Assembly: GCA_027605045.1 (NCBI GenBank)
Contig: JAQFWX010000002.1
Coordinates: forward strand, 62,001 to 126,000
Direction: 5' to 3'
DNA: 64,000 nucleotides
Source of the DNA: Phallus indusiatus
Lineage: Eukaryota > Basidiomycota > Agaricomycetes > Phallales > Phallaceae
Shown here: piece after piece, positions 16,522-28,349 of the stretch
Layout: every line of letters starts with the position of its first letter
How positions within the stretch are numbered: the stretch's first letter is position 1
Translations under genes and position numbers: made by a program
The notes under the pieces: model-generated
Told to the model about the DNA's origin: nothing
The model's input: only the letters and a program-made list of their open reading frames with translations
The model's database searches: none

Positions 16522-17138
16522 GGAACAGGATGAGAAGTTGACCTAGACGCGCAAAAGTAATAGACGCCTGGAAGTTCATTCAATAAACCACTCATCATCG
16601 TATTATTAGCGTATTAACGCAGTACGAGCAATGTTGAGTTAGTTTACTATGACTCCATATATTCCGACCTCATTTTTCATGCACAGTTATATTGAATAAC
16701 TCAAGTTAAAATGGCAGTTCCAAGTTGAGATTCTTTTATTAGTACCAACTTGTAAGTTAGAATGGATCAATAAATCTTTAACGAATAAAGATATCTTGCT
16801 TCTACAAAGTCTGTAAAGAAAGTCGATTAGACTTCATTGCAAAAAGCCTAATAAAGAAAGTTGTGACCACGAGTTGTGTCACGAGCACTGACCCAACACG
16901 CCTTCCCCTCCAAAGCAGTGTTGGCGACGATCCTCAGCGTCAGAGAATTTGCCGATCAGTGATCTCTCGCTGTAAAAGTCACTGCGAGCAGTATTATATA
17001 TATAAAATATATTATACTTGCACTTATGAATTAGGCTTCCAGTCTGAGCTCCTGACCCTTGTTTTCTCTTCTTTCACCATCACCACCCTCTTTTTTTCTT
17101 TCTTCTTGTCAAAACCTTCTGGGTTTTCTGCGACCCCA
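16522..17138. promoter_or_regulatory. Divergent promoter region, YME1 and Zn2Cys6 gene
   Basis: No gene is supported. An ORF open from 16863 runs in frame into the Zn2Cys6 start but shows no conserved residues. A long TA element (16994-17014) and a pyrimidine-rich tract (about 17064-17110), common near fungal transcription starts, precede the ATG at 17139. Confidence 0.5.
16994..17014 (+). promoter_or_regulatory. TATA-like element upstream of second Zn2Cys6 gene
   Basis: TATATATAAAATATATTA lies about 125-145 bp before the chosen start codon at 17139 and just before a CT-rich tract. It is a plausible core promoter element. Confidence 0.4.
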
Positions 17139-20100
17139 ATGAGCTCCCCACCTGAGGATGTTGCTCGCAAACGCGGCTGCAAAGAATGCCGAAGGCTGAA
17201 ACTAGGCTGCGAAAGGTTCGCACATTCGTCTTTTTCTTCTTGTCTACCCTGCATGTCAGCCGTGCCAAGCACCTTACATCACGCCCTACAGAAAGTGGCC
17301 TTGTCAAAACTGTCGAAAGCGCGGGTGAGACATTCTGGTTCTTATGTCAACATTTGATAGTTATCTTTTCTCACAATAATCAATGATCTATCTTCTTGCA
17401 GCTGTGCAGGTGCGCATATCTGTTTCCCATCCATTCTCATCTTCTCATCACGGGTTTTCAGACATTTGTCCAAACGGTCCGTAACTCATTATCACTTTTC
17501 TGTCCTGAGAGCTTCTTTGATCACTCCCTGAACCCTATTCCTATCAGGCGTCTTTACTAAGGGTATGCGGTGAGTTTGGTTTTTTTGATGTTCAGCTTTT
17601 ACCCCTTATAATACACGCTCGCCCCTGTAGATCAACCAAGAATGAACGGTTAGTCATGCATGAGACTATCGGGAAAATGAGTGCGCGTATATCTCAGTTG
17701 AAAGAAGCCATTGAGCATATACAGTCTCTTGTTTCAACCGAGCCCCACCCCCTTCTCGAGAAACAGGATGACAAAGTCGTGCATCCCATAGTCAGCACAC
17801 AGACCAAAAAAACTGTCGTCACTCCTGAAGAGGACATTATCAAAGCATTTGGTGCCTTTTCTATTGGTGATAAAGGAGAAACTACTTTCCACGAGGCTTC
17901 TGTTTCATTGGAGGTGATAAAAGCCCTTTTTTCAGGATAGACTTTATCTTATTACTTTAATCGTTATATCCCTCAGTATCTCGTCTTGGTCGGTATCCTT
18001 TTCTTTTTCACTGTTTTTTCGGCTTAATGGCTATTCGTTTTTTTTTTGACAGAATACAAACTCGCGATATCCCGCCCAAACTACCTCTCCTACCCGATCA
18101 GCCTTACCTCCAAGTATAGTACTTCTAAGTGCTCTATTCCCATTCCCCAACGAGGCCTTTTCCGCTTCAGTTGAAGATTTTTTGCCGTTCATACCTCATT
18201 ATTCCCGAGCTCAGTTCTTGGTTCAGTCCTATTTCGACAATGGTGCTTGGAGGTTCGTCTTGGCCATTACCGTTCTAATGGACTATTACATTTACCCACT
18301 TACACGATTGATTACAGTGTTGATCCAGTTCATAAAGAGGATTTTCTCTCCCGTGTCTTAGCCGAATGTTATCCCAACAACGAACCCTCCATCGCTAACA
18401 TATCATCTGATCGCCTGTCGACAATCTTTATGGTGTTCGCTGTTGGTGCCTTCTTTGATTTTGAGCAAACATTGGTTCCTCGTGAAGCTGAGGATTATTA
18501 CACATTGGCGCGTGCTGCGCTCTGTGTTCGACCTATATATGATTACCCTACGGTTTACGCAATTCAATCTATGGTAAGTGATAATAATAATATCTTGACA
18601 ATGGGAGATGTGTAATACCCTTTGTTTTCACAAGACATTAATGATGTGGTTTCAAACGCTGGCTGGTCATCGCACACATGCTTATCGACCACTCTTGTGG
18701 GGTGTTTTACAAACGGCTTGTGAACTGGTGAGTATTGGGCATTACATACGTTAGCGTTGACGTAAACCATAAACTTTATAGATGAGCCTAAGTATGTATC
18801 GGCATGTTGGCACAAGTAACTGTTGATATTCATAGCCCCTTTAGATCGAGATCCTAGGCGGTTGGGAATTACGGGCATGGAAGCGGATGTTCGACGTGTA
18901 GCTTTTTGGGAACTAAAAAGTATCGAACATTGGCAAGTAAGTCAAAGCAGCGCAATAAATTGATCGCGATTTATGTTACGGGACCAGGCCTTCGCTTCTG
19001 GCCGTCCTGCAATTACCTCGACTGTAGAAGATTGCGCACAGCCTTACGAAGAAGCCTACCTTGATCCGAACGCTCCCGAATCCAGTCCTGTGGTTTGTGA
19101 GTTTTACTCATCGGATTATCGTTCGTAATCTGGTTACATACTTCTTTTCAGGGCTAGGGTGGAAACAGCACTTCACTGACACCGTTAATACCGTAGCGGA
19201 TCAAGCCTTCCGGGCCAAAGACGTGACTTATTCTCGGATATTAACACTAGACAAGCAGCTTCGAAATCACTTTATACCAGCAGCTCTTCGGTGGCCTTCC
19301 ACTAAAGGAGCTGTATACCAGAAACTCGCGAGGAATCGACTTACCGGGATGCAATGCTTAGCTCGTAGTGTTCTACAAGAGTCAGGCACGTCCAGTCTCG
19401 ACTACTGAAGTCGCAGTGTATTGTATTCATCGTTGTCTAGCTTTGCTGCATTTGCATCGCTGGTTTTTTATGCGAGCCTTACGAGATAAACCGTTCGATC
19501 CTCTAGAACATCCTTACTCATTTTCTGTTCGGACAGTGTAATTATTTTCTTCAATACTGTTTTTGGTATTGTCTTAACATCTTTCCCCCACAGGTATCAA
19601 AGCGCCGCTGCTATCTTAACGTCTCTGGGAACATTGCACTCCTATCACCCAGCCCTGGTATGTCGATGTAAAACTGCATGGGCTCATGCGTTTTCCGCGG
19701 CTGTATGTTGCTTGTTTCACTCTCCCATGTCATAAGTCTCCCTCTCAATCAAACTAATCTTCAGTTAACTATGGGAACTTTGGTGGTCTCTGCTCCAACG
19801 ATTCCCCTCGCTCATCCTGCGATGCTCGAGTTCGAAAAGGCCTGTTCATTATTCAGCAACACCAGTGGAATCAGTGTACAACCTGAGAACGCTGCTGTAT
19901 GTTGTTTCTGTTTCTTTTTTTTTTCATGACTAACCTGTTCTTAGACCATTCTTCTTGATCTTCTACAGGTTGCCAGACGGGCGCGAGAGAAGGGCGTGCC
20001 TCAAACAAGTACACCTGAATCTATGTCTGGCATAGATGAGGATTCTCAAAGATCTAGCCAATCACCGTGCAGTGCTAGTAATACATTCAATTGGCCGGAC

Positions 20101-20244
20101 GATCTGTCGTCTTCCGCTCGTACACCGACGCCCGCTTCATTAATTCAATCACCCTACGTAGACAATGTCAAGCGCGAAACTGATGCCTCAGAAGTTCGAC
20201 AGAATTTACGCGAATGGTGGACTTCTGCCTCCCGGGAGTACTGA
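17139..20244 (+). CDS. Zn2Cys6 transcription factor with zinc cluster on micro-exons
   Basis: Nuclear regulator. The start at 17139 (MSSPPEDVARKRGCKECR) fits a widespread Agaricomycete subgroup. The zinc cluster is GCKECRRLKLGC, WPCQNC and GCADIC. It is spread over exon 1 (ending 17215) and four tiny exons: 17292-17324, 17402-17409 (8 nt), 17462-17476 and 17548-17569. The next exon starts at 17631 and encodes a leucine-rich coiled coil (HETIGKMSARISQLKEAI). The fungal-specific regulatory domain follows (DRLSTIFMVFAVGAFFDFE, SRVLAECYPNNEP, WELKSIEHWQAF), then a Ser-rich C-terminus and the stop at 20242-20244. There are many introns; the boundaries in the middle region (about 18600-19700) were not all resolved. 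Its targets are unknown. Confidence 0.83.
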
Positions 20245-20484
20245 GGATTTTTGGGAATGCTCTCACCTATATAGAGCTTCTTATGTCGTTGTTTTTTTTC
20301 TGGTTATGAGGCGTATCATTAGGTGCAGCAGTTATATATCATTTAGTGTAAAAATATATACAGTATATCATCACTTTACTATGAGGTACTAATCTCAAGC
20401 ACGCTTAAGCGTAATTAAAACAGTAGACGCTCAGCAACGCCTCGATGTTTATAACCTGCTCAAGCCTTTCTCAGTTCAGAAAAT

Positions 20485-21651
20485 ATGACGGAGTCAGATA
20501 AAGACAAAGGTATGCTCATTGCTCAGTCTTTGTCAGCGCCTTATAATAGCTATATATCAGCTCTAGCTGCACTCAAAGGACTCGCCGAGATTTGTAAAAC
20601 CGGTCTAGATACACTACGAGCTACGACTGCGAATGAGCAAAGCGAAACCAAAAGTCTAATGTCAATCCTTCGAAAGGACACCATCTCGATTCAGAAAATG
20701 ATTTATACCAATACTACTCGCTTGTCTCTCGTTTTGGGAAAATCTCCCCCGTCGTACAAGGCGGCTCTGGAACCGATCAACGATTTGAGCACTGAGGTTG
20801 GCCAGTTGCTATCGTGCATATCTCTGTTTTCTTCAGGGATCCTACGCCAAGAGGTTTTCTGGGCTGCAGACGGAACGATACAAGCGTTGTTCAGCCTCGC
20901 GAAACACTTTGTTGACAAGTGTAGTAAAGATATAGTTGACGAGGAATATCTGGCGAAAACTGGCGCTGTCCACGAAGCAGTAAGGAAAGCCGAAGAAGTA
21001 TCACGGGATGAATATGCTGCATTTGTGAAATCTTGGAAACTGAACGGCGAAGCTTTGAAAGATTCCCTAGACGAAGTCAACCAGATGCTGGAAGAAAAAG
21101 GAACTGTCGATGACGAATCTGGTATTAAGGATGACTGGGATGAGATTTTGGGAGGCTCTACAACAAAATTATCGGATAAAGAAATGGAAAGAGTAAAAAA
21201 GGTTCAAGCGGTTCTTTTTCATGTTGCATGTTTCTGACAATTTTCATAGCTCTATCCGCTATTCCGCTTTACAACTTTATTTCATGATAAATTACTTTCC
21301 AACTACATTCCCCATATCAAATACTCTGAAGATTCTGAAGAGACGACGCTGCCCCTGCGCTCACTCATCACATTTTCGAATTCTTTGCTTGTGGCCAACG
21401 ATGATTTAGCTTCAGCACTCTATGCACCCCAGGATATGGATAATATCAACGAATGCATTGATCTAGTAAAGGAGTTGGTAAACGACTTTGATGCAGATTT
21501 TGGAATTACAAACACGGGTTCGGCGTCAGATGAACTCGCCGCACAATTGAGAAGTTTATCTCTCGATGATAGTAGCGAATCGACGAAGTGGTTCCGAAAA
21601 TGTTTACAACAGATACGCAGGTTATTTGACACACTGTCTTTGAATGACTGA
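20485..21651 (+). CDS. Cyclin-D1-binding protein 1-like (GCIP family)
   Basis: Two exons, 20485-21210 and 21250-21651, give 375 residues. The protein is all-helical, and the layout matches the GCIP/CCNDBP1 family: an N-terminal helical domain (LAALKGLAEICKTGLDTL), then DDWDEILGG followed by the C-terminal domain (KKVQALYPLFRFTTLFHDK, LLVANDDLASALY, DMDNINECIDLVKELVNDF). In animals this family binds cyclin D and bHLH proteins; its role in fungi is not established, so no process is assigned. The phase closes exactly across the single intron. It lies 240 bp downstream of the Zn2Cys6 gene on the same strand. Confidence 0.68.
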
Positions 21652-21854
21652 TTTCTTACCTTATTCACCAAAGCATCCTACATGTATATACACACTATAA
21701 TTAATAAGTCACGAGAGCATTGCATTTACTCAACATATTTTCGCTTTTTTGTCTTTTTGACTGTCCACATCATGGGACTGTAAAGGCTGTGTAGTATCTG
21801 GCGCAACTTGGAATATGACACTGGTTGAGCGGTTAATTTGTAACTACAACTGGA

Positions 21855-22929
21855 ATGTCTTCTCCGCTATCCCGATTTTTTCAATGGCTTTACGGATTAT
21901 TCGTTGTGCATTTTCAGCGATTCATAATCTCGGTGTTATCTGCAGGGCCTACTCCAAAACATATCGCTATCATTATGGACGGAAACAGACGATATGCAGG
22001 CAAACTTGGTAAATCACCTATTGAAGGGCACATGGAAGGCTTTTCGGCCTTTCGCCGTGTACGAGACTATCTTTCAATTCTTTATTTCTTGTACTTAAAA
22101 CGCTTCAGGTCCTTGAATTATCCTTTCGGCTTGGGGTTCGCTGTCTCTCTGTGTACGCGTTTGCGATCGACAACTTCCGGCGTTCACCCGAAGAAGTGAC
22201 TGCTTTAATGGAACTATGTGAAGAAAAGCTTTATACCCTCTGTGAACACGGGTGTGTGCGGCTTTTGTAAATCTGTGATATTACAGATAGTAGTAATCTT
22301 TTCGCACAGAGATCTCCTTGAAGAGTATGGTGTTCGTCTGAACGTTTTAGGGAAAACGAGTCTATTACCAGAAAAGGTGCAAGTGGCTGTGAAGAAAGCT
22401 CACCAAGCAACAAGACATAATAAAAGGTACGTCCATGTAATTATTCAAAGAATCATTCTCAGACTGGTACTTAGGGCCATTTTGAATGTCATGATGCCTT
22501 ATGCTTCACGAGATGAAATGACAACAGCCATGCAGAAAGTCGGCCAGAAGGCACTGCAGGGAGATCTGTCCTTGAGGTATGTACTTAACCATTGCTTCAG
22601 CATTCGTCAAGCGTCTCATATATCAAGCACTATAACTGAGGAGGATATAAGTGCTGAATTATTCACGACCAAAGGTGGCAATAATCCCGTAGACATTTTC
22701 ATCCGTACAAGTGGAGTACGGCGTTTTAGTGATTTTTTGATGTGGCAGGTGCGATTCCTAACCTTCATGTTGTATTCGCAATGATTCACCAGAGATTTAG
22801 TCTTGTGAGGATGTTCAGTTGCATTTTTGCCCTGTATATTGGCCCGATTTCGGTTTGAGGCAATTTATACCGATCATATTAGACTACCAGCGCAAAGTTT
22901 GGTCTAAAAATCTCCTTATACCCAACTAA
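21855..22929 (+). CDS. RER2: cis-Prenyltransferase (dehydrodolichyl diphosphate synthase)
   Basis: Condenses isopentenyl diphosphate units onto farnesyl diphosphate to make the dolichol precursor at the ER. The N-terminal hydrophobic stretch (about residues 8-30) fits membrane association. HIAIIMDGNRRYAGK (about residues 36-50) carries the catalytic aspartate and the diphosphate-binding loop. LGVRCLSVYAFAIDNF and NVMMPYASRDEM follow, and VDIFIRTSGVRRFSDFLMWQ contains the RTSG and R..S..L.WQ signature of catalytic rather than NgBR/NUS1-type subunits. Exon joins at about 22060, 22259, 22427, 22577 and 22748 all keep the frame. The enzyme could be the RER2 or the SRT1 type; the two cannot be separated here. 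Confidence 0.88.
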
Positions 22930-23100
22930 AATACCTTTTATTATCAATGATATTTATTCAAAATGTTGTTCAATTCGTTCCAATGCTTCAAGTACAGTCT
23001 GACAAATTCGGACTTCCTTTGAGTGAATGTGAATGTGAGGACACCGTCACCGTACTCGCATTTGGCGCTCGCCTCTACCTCTTCTTTAACGCTCACCATC

Positions 23101-23834
23101 ATGCAGAAAAAAGGTGTTCAAATATCCTCAACGACCCTCAATCTACGTTTTATGCAAAATGCGAAGACGCGGCAAGAACAACGAGAGACGGAAATTTCCC
23201 AAGTTAAAATCCAGAATGAGGAGCAGTGGCATCTCAACGCGCCTGAAGAATGGGTAGAATCGCGTAACCGCACAGATAGCGCAAGTCAAAAGCGGGTTAT
23301 TTCTGCTCGTAATGCGCCTTGATTAAGGTGGTAAATAACGTTCTTGTTGCTTTTTACAGTGTCGTACATGAATCCTCATATCTGCCATTTCTGCTGCTTG
23401 ATACAAAACCATCGATCGGAAATGACAAGGAGGAAGGTGGTTCGAAACATGGACCAAGAGGTCGGCGGATGTTCGGAAAATACGGCAAGGAGGAGGAGGT
23501 TGTTGCTGTGAGGGAAGTGTTCATACCTTTATTAGGTGCTGACTGAATATCCAAGACAACATCAACTGAAACCGAAGAACAAAGCACTGAGGATGTCGAA
23601 GATACTGACTTAATTTCAGCACCTCCTAAACCTGTTTCGTCCTCTAAACAGTCGTCTGGATATCAAGACAACAGAAAAGAGTCTTCATTACGGAAAGCAG
23701 CACCAGAAATTTTTCTCAGGCCTAATATTGAAGCACCCAAAACCCATCCTAAGCGGCGTATATTTGAAGATACCACGAGTGTGGAACCTGCTAGGAAGAA
23801 GAAAAAAGCCAAAGTACGGTCGACAGAATCATAG
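23101..23834 (+). CDS. MPP6-like nuclear exosome cofactor
   Basis: Small basic protein. TTLNLRFMQNA at the start corresponds to the (L)xxMKFMQR motif of MPP6. EEQWHLN matches the EEHWYLD region, then ESSYLPFLL and GRRMFGKYG match the conserved EQSFL and GRMSFRGFN segments. The tail is low in complexity and ends in a basic run (ARKKKKAKVRS). MPP6 binds RNA and couples the nuclear exosome to Mtr4. The third exon (starting about 23563, TTSTETEEQ) joins in phase from a GTGAGG donor. The join between the exon ending near SASQKR (about 23294) and the exon starting at about 23360 does not close with any GT donor: phase 2 is needed, and only phase 0 or 1 donors occur. See findings. Confidence 0.6.
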
Positions 23835-24087
23835 TAGTCAGAATATGTATACCCGTCGTCTAAAATTTATACAATTCTTAATTATACCAATATTATCGCT
23901 ACTACATAGCACTCGTCGTTGACTGGCACTGGATAAACGAGCCCCTCTAGTATTACCTAAGCTCCAGAATTTAAAGTAACCAGCTCTCCCTCAACCAAGT
24001 TACACCAACATTGATCGTGAATAAAGTTGAGATTATTCATTTGTTTTTGTTCAAGTCAAAGCTAACGTTCCTCCACCAGAGCTCAGA

Positions 24088-25173
24088 ATGGATTCAGATC
24101 GCCCGGAGCTTGTTCAATTATCCACCCTCGTTACCGAAATTACAGAACAGCTCAGTCAAAATAAAGTCATGATAGCTAAATTACAAGCCCATATCCAACA
24201 GCTAAAGGTGCGTTAAATAATATTTTTCCAAGAGCTTCCCGAAACTAGGCAGACTTGGTTTCACTTAAAGAAACTTCATTGGGATGGATGGGCCGGCCGC
24301 ATGTCTGGCATCTTTTGCACTCAAAATGACACATATTAATGGGTTTCCCTTGTGATCACATAGGAACAAGCTAGCAAGTGCTCGGAATCTAGCCCATTAC
24401 GGAGATATAATACGGATATATCTAAAGGTAAAGTCCAGTACCTGTGACGCAAGTGATGGCAGGCTCACGTTTTATTCCTTTATCTAGAAGTCTTTACCAC
24501 TGAAATAGAACGACTATCTGTGGCTATAGTCATGGAAAATCAGACCTTGCTACATGAAAATAAGCAACTCAACTCACTACTTCAGGACTATGAATCGACG
24601 CTCGAGAATGTAATGTCCAAGTTTAGGAAGCACGCAGTAATAGTCGTTTACTTTCTTATGAATTCAAACATTTTACTTCGATAATAGTACGCTGCGCAGA
24701 CGCATCAGGCTACACTGATCAAACACTATGAAACCTTATTAACGCAAGAATTAGGCATCGTCGGCCTTGGAGAAACCAGCAGCGATGGTATCGATCCTGG
24801 TCAATTTCACACATTACGGACTTTAATCGAAGAAGCCTTAAACTGCCTGGAAGGTAAGGATTCCACGACGAAAGAAAATGGGAATGGAGATGAAAGCGAA
24901 GAAAAAGATGGCGATACGATACTGACGTCAAACTGGGCGGAAGAACGGGAATTCGAAATTCAACGGCTGGAAAAAGAGAATGCAGAATTCCGCAAAGCTT
25001 TGGGTATCTCAGCAGAACAGGAAAAAAACCTTGGCCTGGATAATACTGAAATGGAGTTGGTACGCCATATGCAACGGGATTCGCGATCGCTTTCATTACG
25101 CAGCCCCAATAAGAGGAATAGTAGACGCCTTAGCTCAAATGTGTCTCGAAAGGAGGGTGGAATCATGCAATGA
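24088..25173 (+). CDS. SIKE/FGFR1OP2-type coiled-coil protein (STRIPAK subunit)
   Basis: About 270 residues. Four exons are joined with closed phases (introns at about 24209-24361, 24428-24490 and 24637-24689). An N-terminal coiled coil ([19 protein letters not shown]) is followed by the segment [17 protein letters not shown] and VMSKFRKHA. This closely resembles the E-x-x-x-L..LE.ImSKYRe core of the SIKE/FGFR1OP2 family. A second coiled coil ([21 protein letters not shown]) and a Ser/Arg-rich tail follow. The fungal member (SCI1 in Sordaria) is part of the striatin-interacting phosphatase and kinase complex controlling hyphal fusion and fruiting-body development. Membership is inferred from motif and architecture. 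Confidence 0.68.
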
Positions 25174-25608
25174 GAATGCGGCATTTATTGTCATTGTATT
25201 GGCCGCTCTTTGCGCCGCCTCTCCACGCATGTCTAGTTCCAGACTGAACCTTTAACATAGATTCTCTTTGACTTCGATGAGAAACCTCTGAAGTAGTTGT
25301 AAATTGAAATTGTGAACTTGTAAATTACATTCGACTCTCGACATTGTGTTTTTGTTGTGTTTAAGAGTTGAAGCAGATTATCTAAGCTTGTAGTAATCCT
25401 CGAAAACACGTCCATTTGTGTCCATTACACCCATAATACACACAGAAGACACACCGCGAGGTGAAGCTTTCGTTCTTTTCATAATCATAACTCGTGGAAT
25501 CTTATATAAAATAAGGACCGCCGCTTGAGATAGCGATTTAAACGCGCTGGCAAGAACCAAGTCCGCTGTCCCGGCGTGTAGACCTCTCTTACAATAGGCA
25601 CGAATCTC
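25174..25608. other. Spacer between SIKE-like and PWWP-like genes
   Basis: 3' UTR and promoter sequence. No gene or distinctive element was seen. Confidence 0.4.
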
Positions 25609-27776
25609 ATGACCAAATCGCTTGCGGCCACTGCAGCACATTTGCAGGGAATTTTTGACGATGATTCAGACCTGACAGAGCTCAGTGATTCAGAAGAAAC
25701 TCCCCCATCCACCTTTGACGGCAGACTGGATGCGAGGTCACCCGACTCGATAAGTTTCAAAAGAAGCTCCATTCCTCATGTCACCTATCGTTCCAGAAGA
25801 AAATTCTCTAGGAAAGAAATTCAAGAACCAGCATCGCCGACACCATCAACCGAAATAGAGATCCCACAAAGCATTTCTAAACGAAGCCGACCAGTGTCAG
25901 ATTCACCAGCGTCTCCCAAGCATTTTAAACGAAGAAAAATCGAGAGAATGTCACCATTTACTCCTGAAGTACACAAATATTTCGCGTCACCCACTCCGGC
26001 TACTTTCCCTCCACAGACGTCTTCCTCAAGTGAACTAAATCTAAACGATACATTTGGTGAACGGGATGTCGTCTGGGTTAAAGTTGATTTACAAGGCGGA
26101 ATAGTGCAGTCGGACGGGGAAAGTGACTCATTTTATTGGTGGCCAGCTCAGGTCTGTTAATGCTGTACTTTGTTTATTAAAAGAAACTATGTTTATGGTT
26201 TTATTGGAATTAAGGTCTTGGAAGATGACCCTGTCGAAATTACTGTTCAGTTATTCGAAAGACCCAGACAAGATATGCAAACACGTTTCAGGTTACGATC
26301 GACGTCTTCCGCAATTGTTTCCTTTCGTCACAATGGTCAGCCACGGTTTGACGAGTCCTCGTTCTTCACGATAGAACATGAAGATTCAGGTGCAGCCATG
26401 CTGCAAGAGTGTATCAAAAAATGGAGGATTGCCCTGACGCAAGCTCTCGAAGCTGAACAGGAAGACACGTTACCCGACGCGGCTTCCTTGATATACGAAA
26501 TAACCCCTTCGAAGATAAAATCCAATTGTAAAGGGGAAGCTTCCTCATCTCGTGGTTCTTTTAAGCCAAGCGCCAGCAGCTCTGTTCGCCCAATTGAGCC
26601 ACCAGATGAAAGCGTTAAGATCGGTGAAGAAGATGGTGAACTGGTCTTAGCAAGCGACCGTCGAAATCGTTTAGATCACTGGCCGGCTAGAGTAGTTGGT
26701 CGAAGCTTCGACCAAAGGGTCAAAAAATGGTTGTACGAAGTATGTTATATGGATGGAGGACGACAGAAGGTAGAGCGGTCAAGGTTTTTTACCTTCATGG
26801 AACGGGGTTTCGCCAGTTGCAGGGTTCGTCTTAATGGCCCGGTATTTAGACGAAGCTGATATCATCGCAGTTAGGCCAATGGAAGACAACTAAACCTCCT
26901 TCAAGTGACGACTCAGATGATGAAGCCGAGATAAAGTCCGACCAGAGTGCCAATGATCCACCATCTCCTTCGCCGTCAAATCCTGAACTACCAGACATAC
27001 AGAATGCAGACGAGTTCTTTGACCGGCCATTGTCGTATCAAATGAAATACGTATATCCAATCTTATGTCGTGTTATCAGGCGGGAATATCCACCTGCCAC
27101 CAAGATCCATCAAGCTTTCATGAAAGGAGGAAAGGCTAAGCAGGGACTCGTTCAATTTGCGGCGAATTATGGTCAATTTTCTGAGAATGAGGTCAAGAAG
27201 ATTGCTAATCTTCTTCGGAAAGTCATGCTTGGCGAAGAAAGATGGGGGGAGCGTATCATTGAGAACGAGTCGAATCATCCGCGGCTGGAGGAAGGAAAGA
27301 ATATTAATGATAAGGACAAGAGCACGGAGACTAGCGGCCGACCTCGAGGATGCGATGAATATGAAGGTCTTTCTCGGGCAGACCGAGGACTAGTGCGTAT
27401 TTTCGTTTCATAGCACGACCACAGTTATTTAGATGGCATTAATTAGTACTCCACCGATGTTTTGTTACACGTTGCCATTCTCCAGCTTCACGTTCTCAGA
27501 TCCGGCGACAGACGATCTTGGAAAATGGAATCAGAAGACCAGGAAAATCTACTGTACTCGAAGGGTTTGGAGCTTATGGCTGTTCGTCATGACCATAATT
27601 GGGTGAATGAGATTATTGCTATGCGCCAAATTGCGGAAAGTCGCTGTAAGAATGGAGAACCCCGCAAAGCCTATATTAAATCTGCTCCTTCAGCGTCCAA
27701 TAGTACGGAGGGAAGTAGGAACGTCGAAACTGGACAAAAAGAACGATGCTCACGAGTATCACGCCGACTTCGATGA
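25609..27776 (+). CDS. Protein with two PWWP/Tudor-like modules (putative chromatin reader)
   Basis: The N-terminus is acidic then Ser/Pro-rich (DDDSDLTELSDSEET), with a bipartite basic run (KHFKRRKIER) likely to act as a nuclear signal. The first module begins GERDVVWVKVDL and contains SFYWWPAQV, the PWWP signature position. The second begins DGELVLASDR and contains DHWPARVVGRSFDQ followed by KWLYEVCYMDG, a Tudor/PWWP-like barrel. A conserved helical C-terminal part follows (PLSYQMKYVYPILCRVIRREY, LLYSKGLELMAVRHDHNWVNE). Introns at about 26154-26211, 26823-26870 and 27392-27446 close in phase. PWWP domains bind methylated histone tails and DNA; the overall protein is not one I can name, so the function stays at putative chromatin binding. 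Confidence 0.66.
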
Positions 27777-28349
27777 AGCGATCTCGCCGGAATTTAGGTG
27801 GCTGTTGGTGTTATTATTGTTGTACAACATTCATTAATTTATTATTCCCGTAACAAAATGGTGCTCTTTCTCTATTTACTACCAACAAGTTTTCAAGTCT
27901 GGATATTTAAATGTTAAGGCTGTTGCCAGTGAGCATCCTCAAATTGCCTGTTTTGGCTTGTTTCAGAAAACACCCAAAAAAGTACCCAATTACGTAAGTG
28001 CACCCGAAGGGAGGGAAATCGCCGTCCAATCAGGTCGCGGCTTTTGTGCGATCGAACCTGGAAGGTCCTCCGCGCGTACAGTTTTTTAAATTACGTAATA
28101 CACAGGATTTGCATTGTCGTCTTTTTTTTTCGGCCGATTTGCTTTTTGTCTCTTATCCTTTGGATGGTGGCAGTGTTGAGATCGGGCTTTACAAGTGCAA
28201 GTGGACGATTCAGCTTTTTACTCCGTCCATCAAGTTACCTTCGACAGCCATCGCCTTTCAGTCCATATTCCCGTATATATTCCCGCCTATTTACTCGTTC
28301 TTTTCCTCGTATTAACAACCCCTTACACTCACACTCACCCGTTCGTTCC
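27777..28349. other. Spacer upstream of the IDE gene, with in-frame upstream ATGs
   Basis: The first half looks like 3' UTR and promoter. From 28044 the frame of the IDE gene is open, with ATGs at 28044 and 28164, and codons 28164-28349 would encode a basic, acid-free leader (see findings). Confidence 0.5.

Noticed and set aside
16863..17138. In-frame upstream extension of the second Zn2Cys6 gene
   Set aside because: The extra residues show no conservation, and the region has a TATA-like element and a CT-rich tract typical of promoter and leader.
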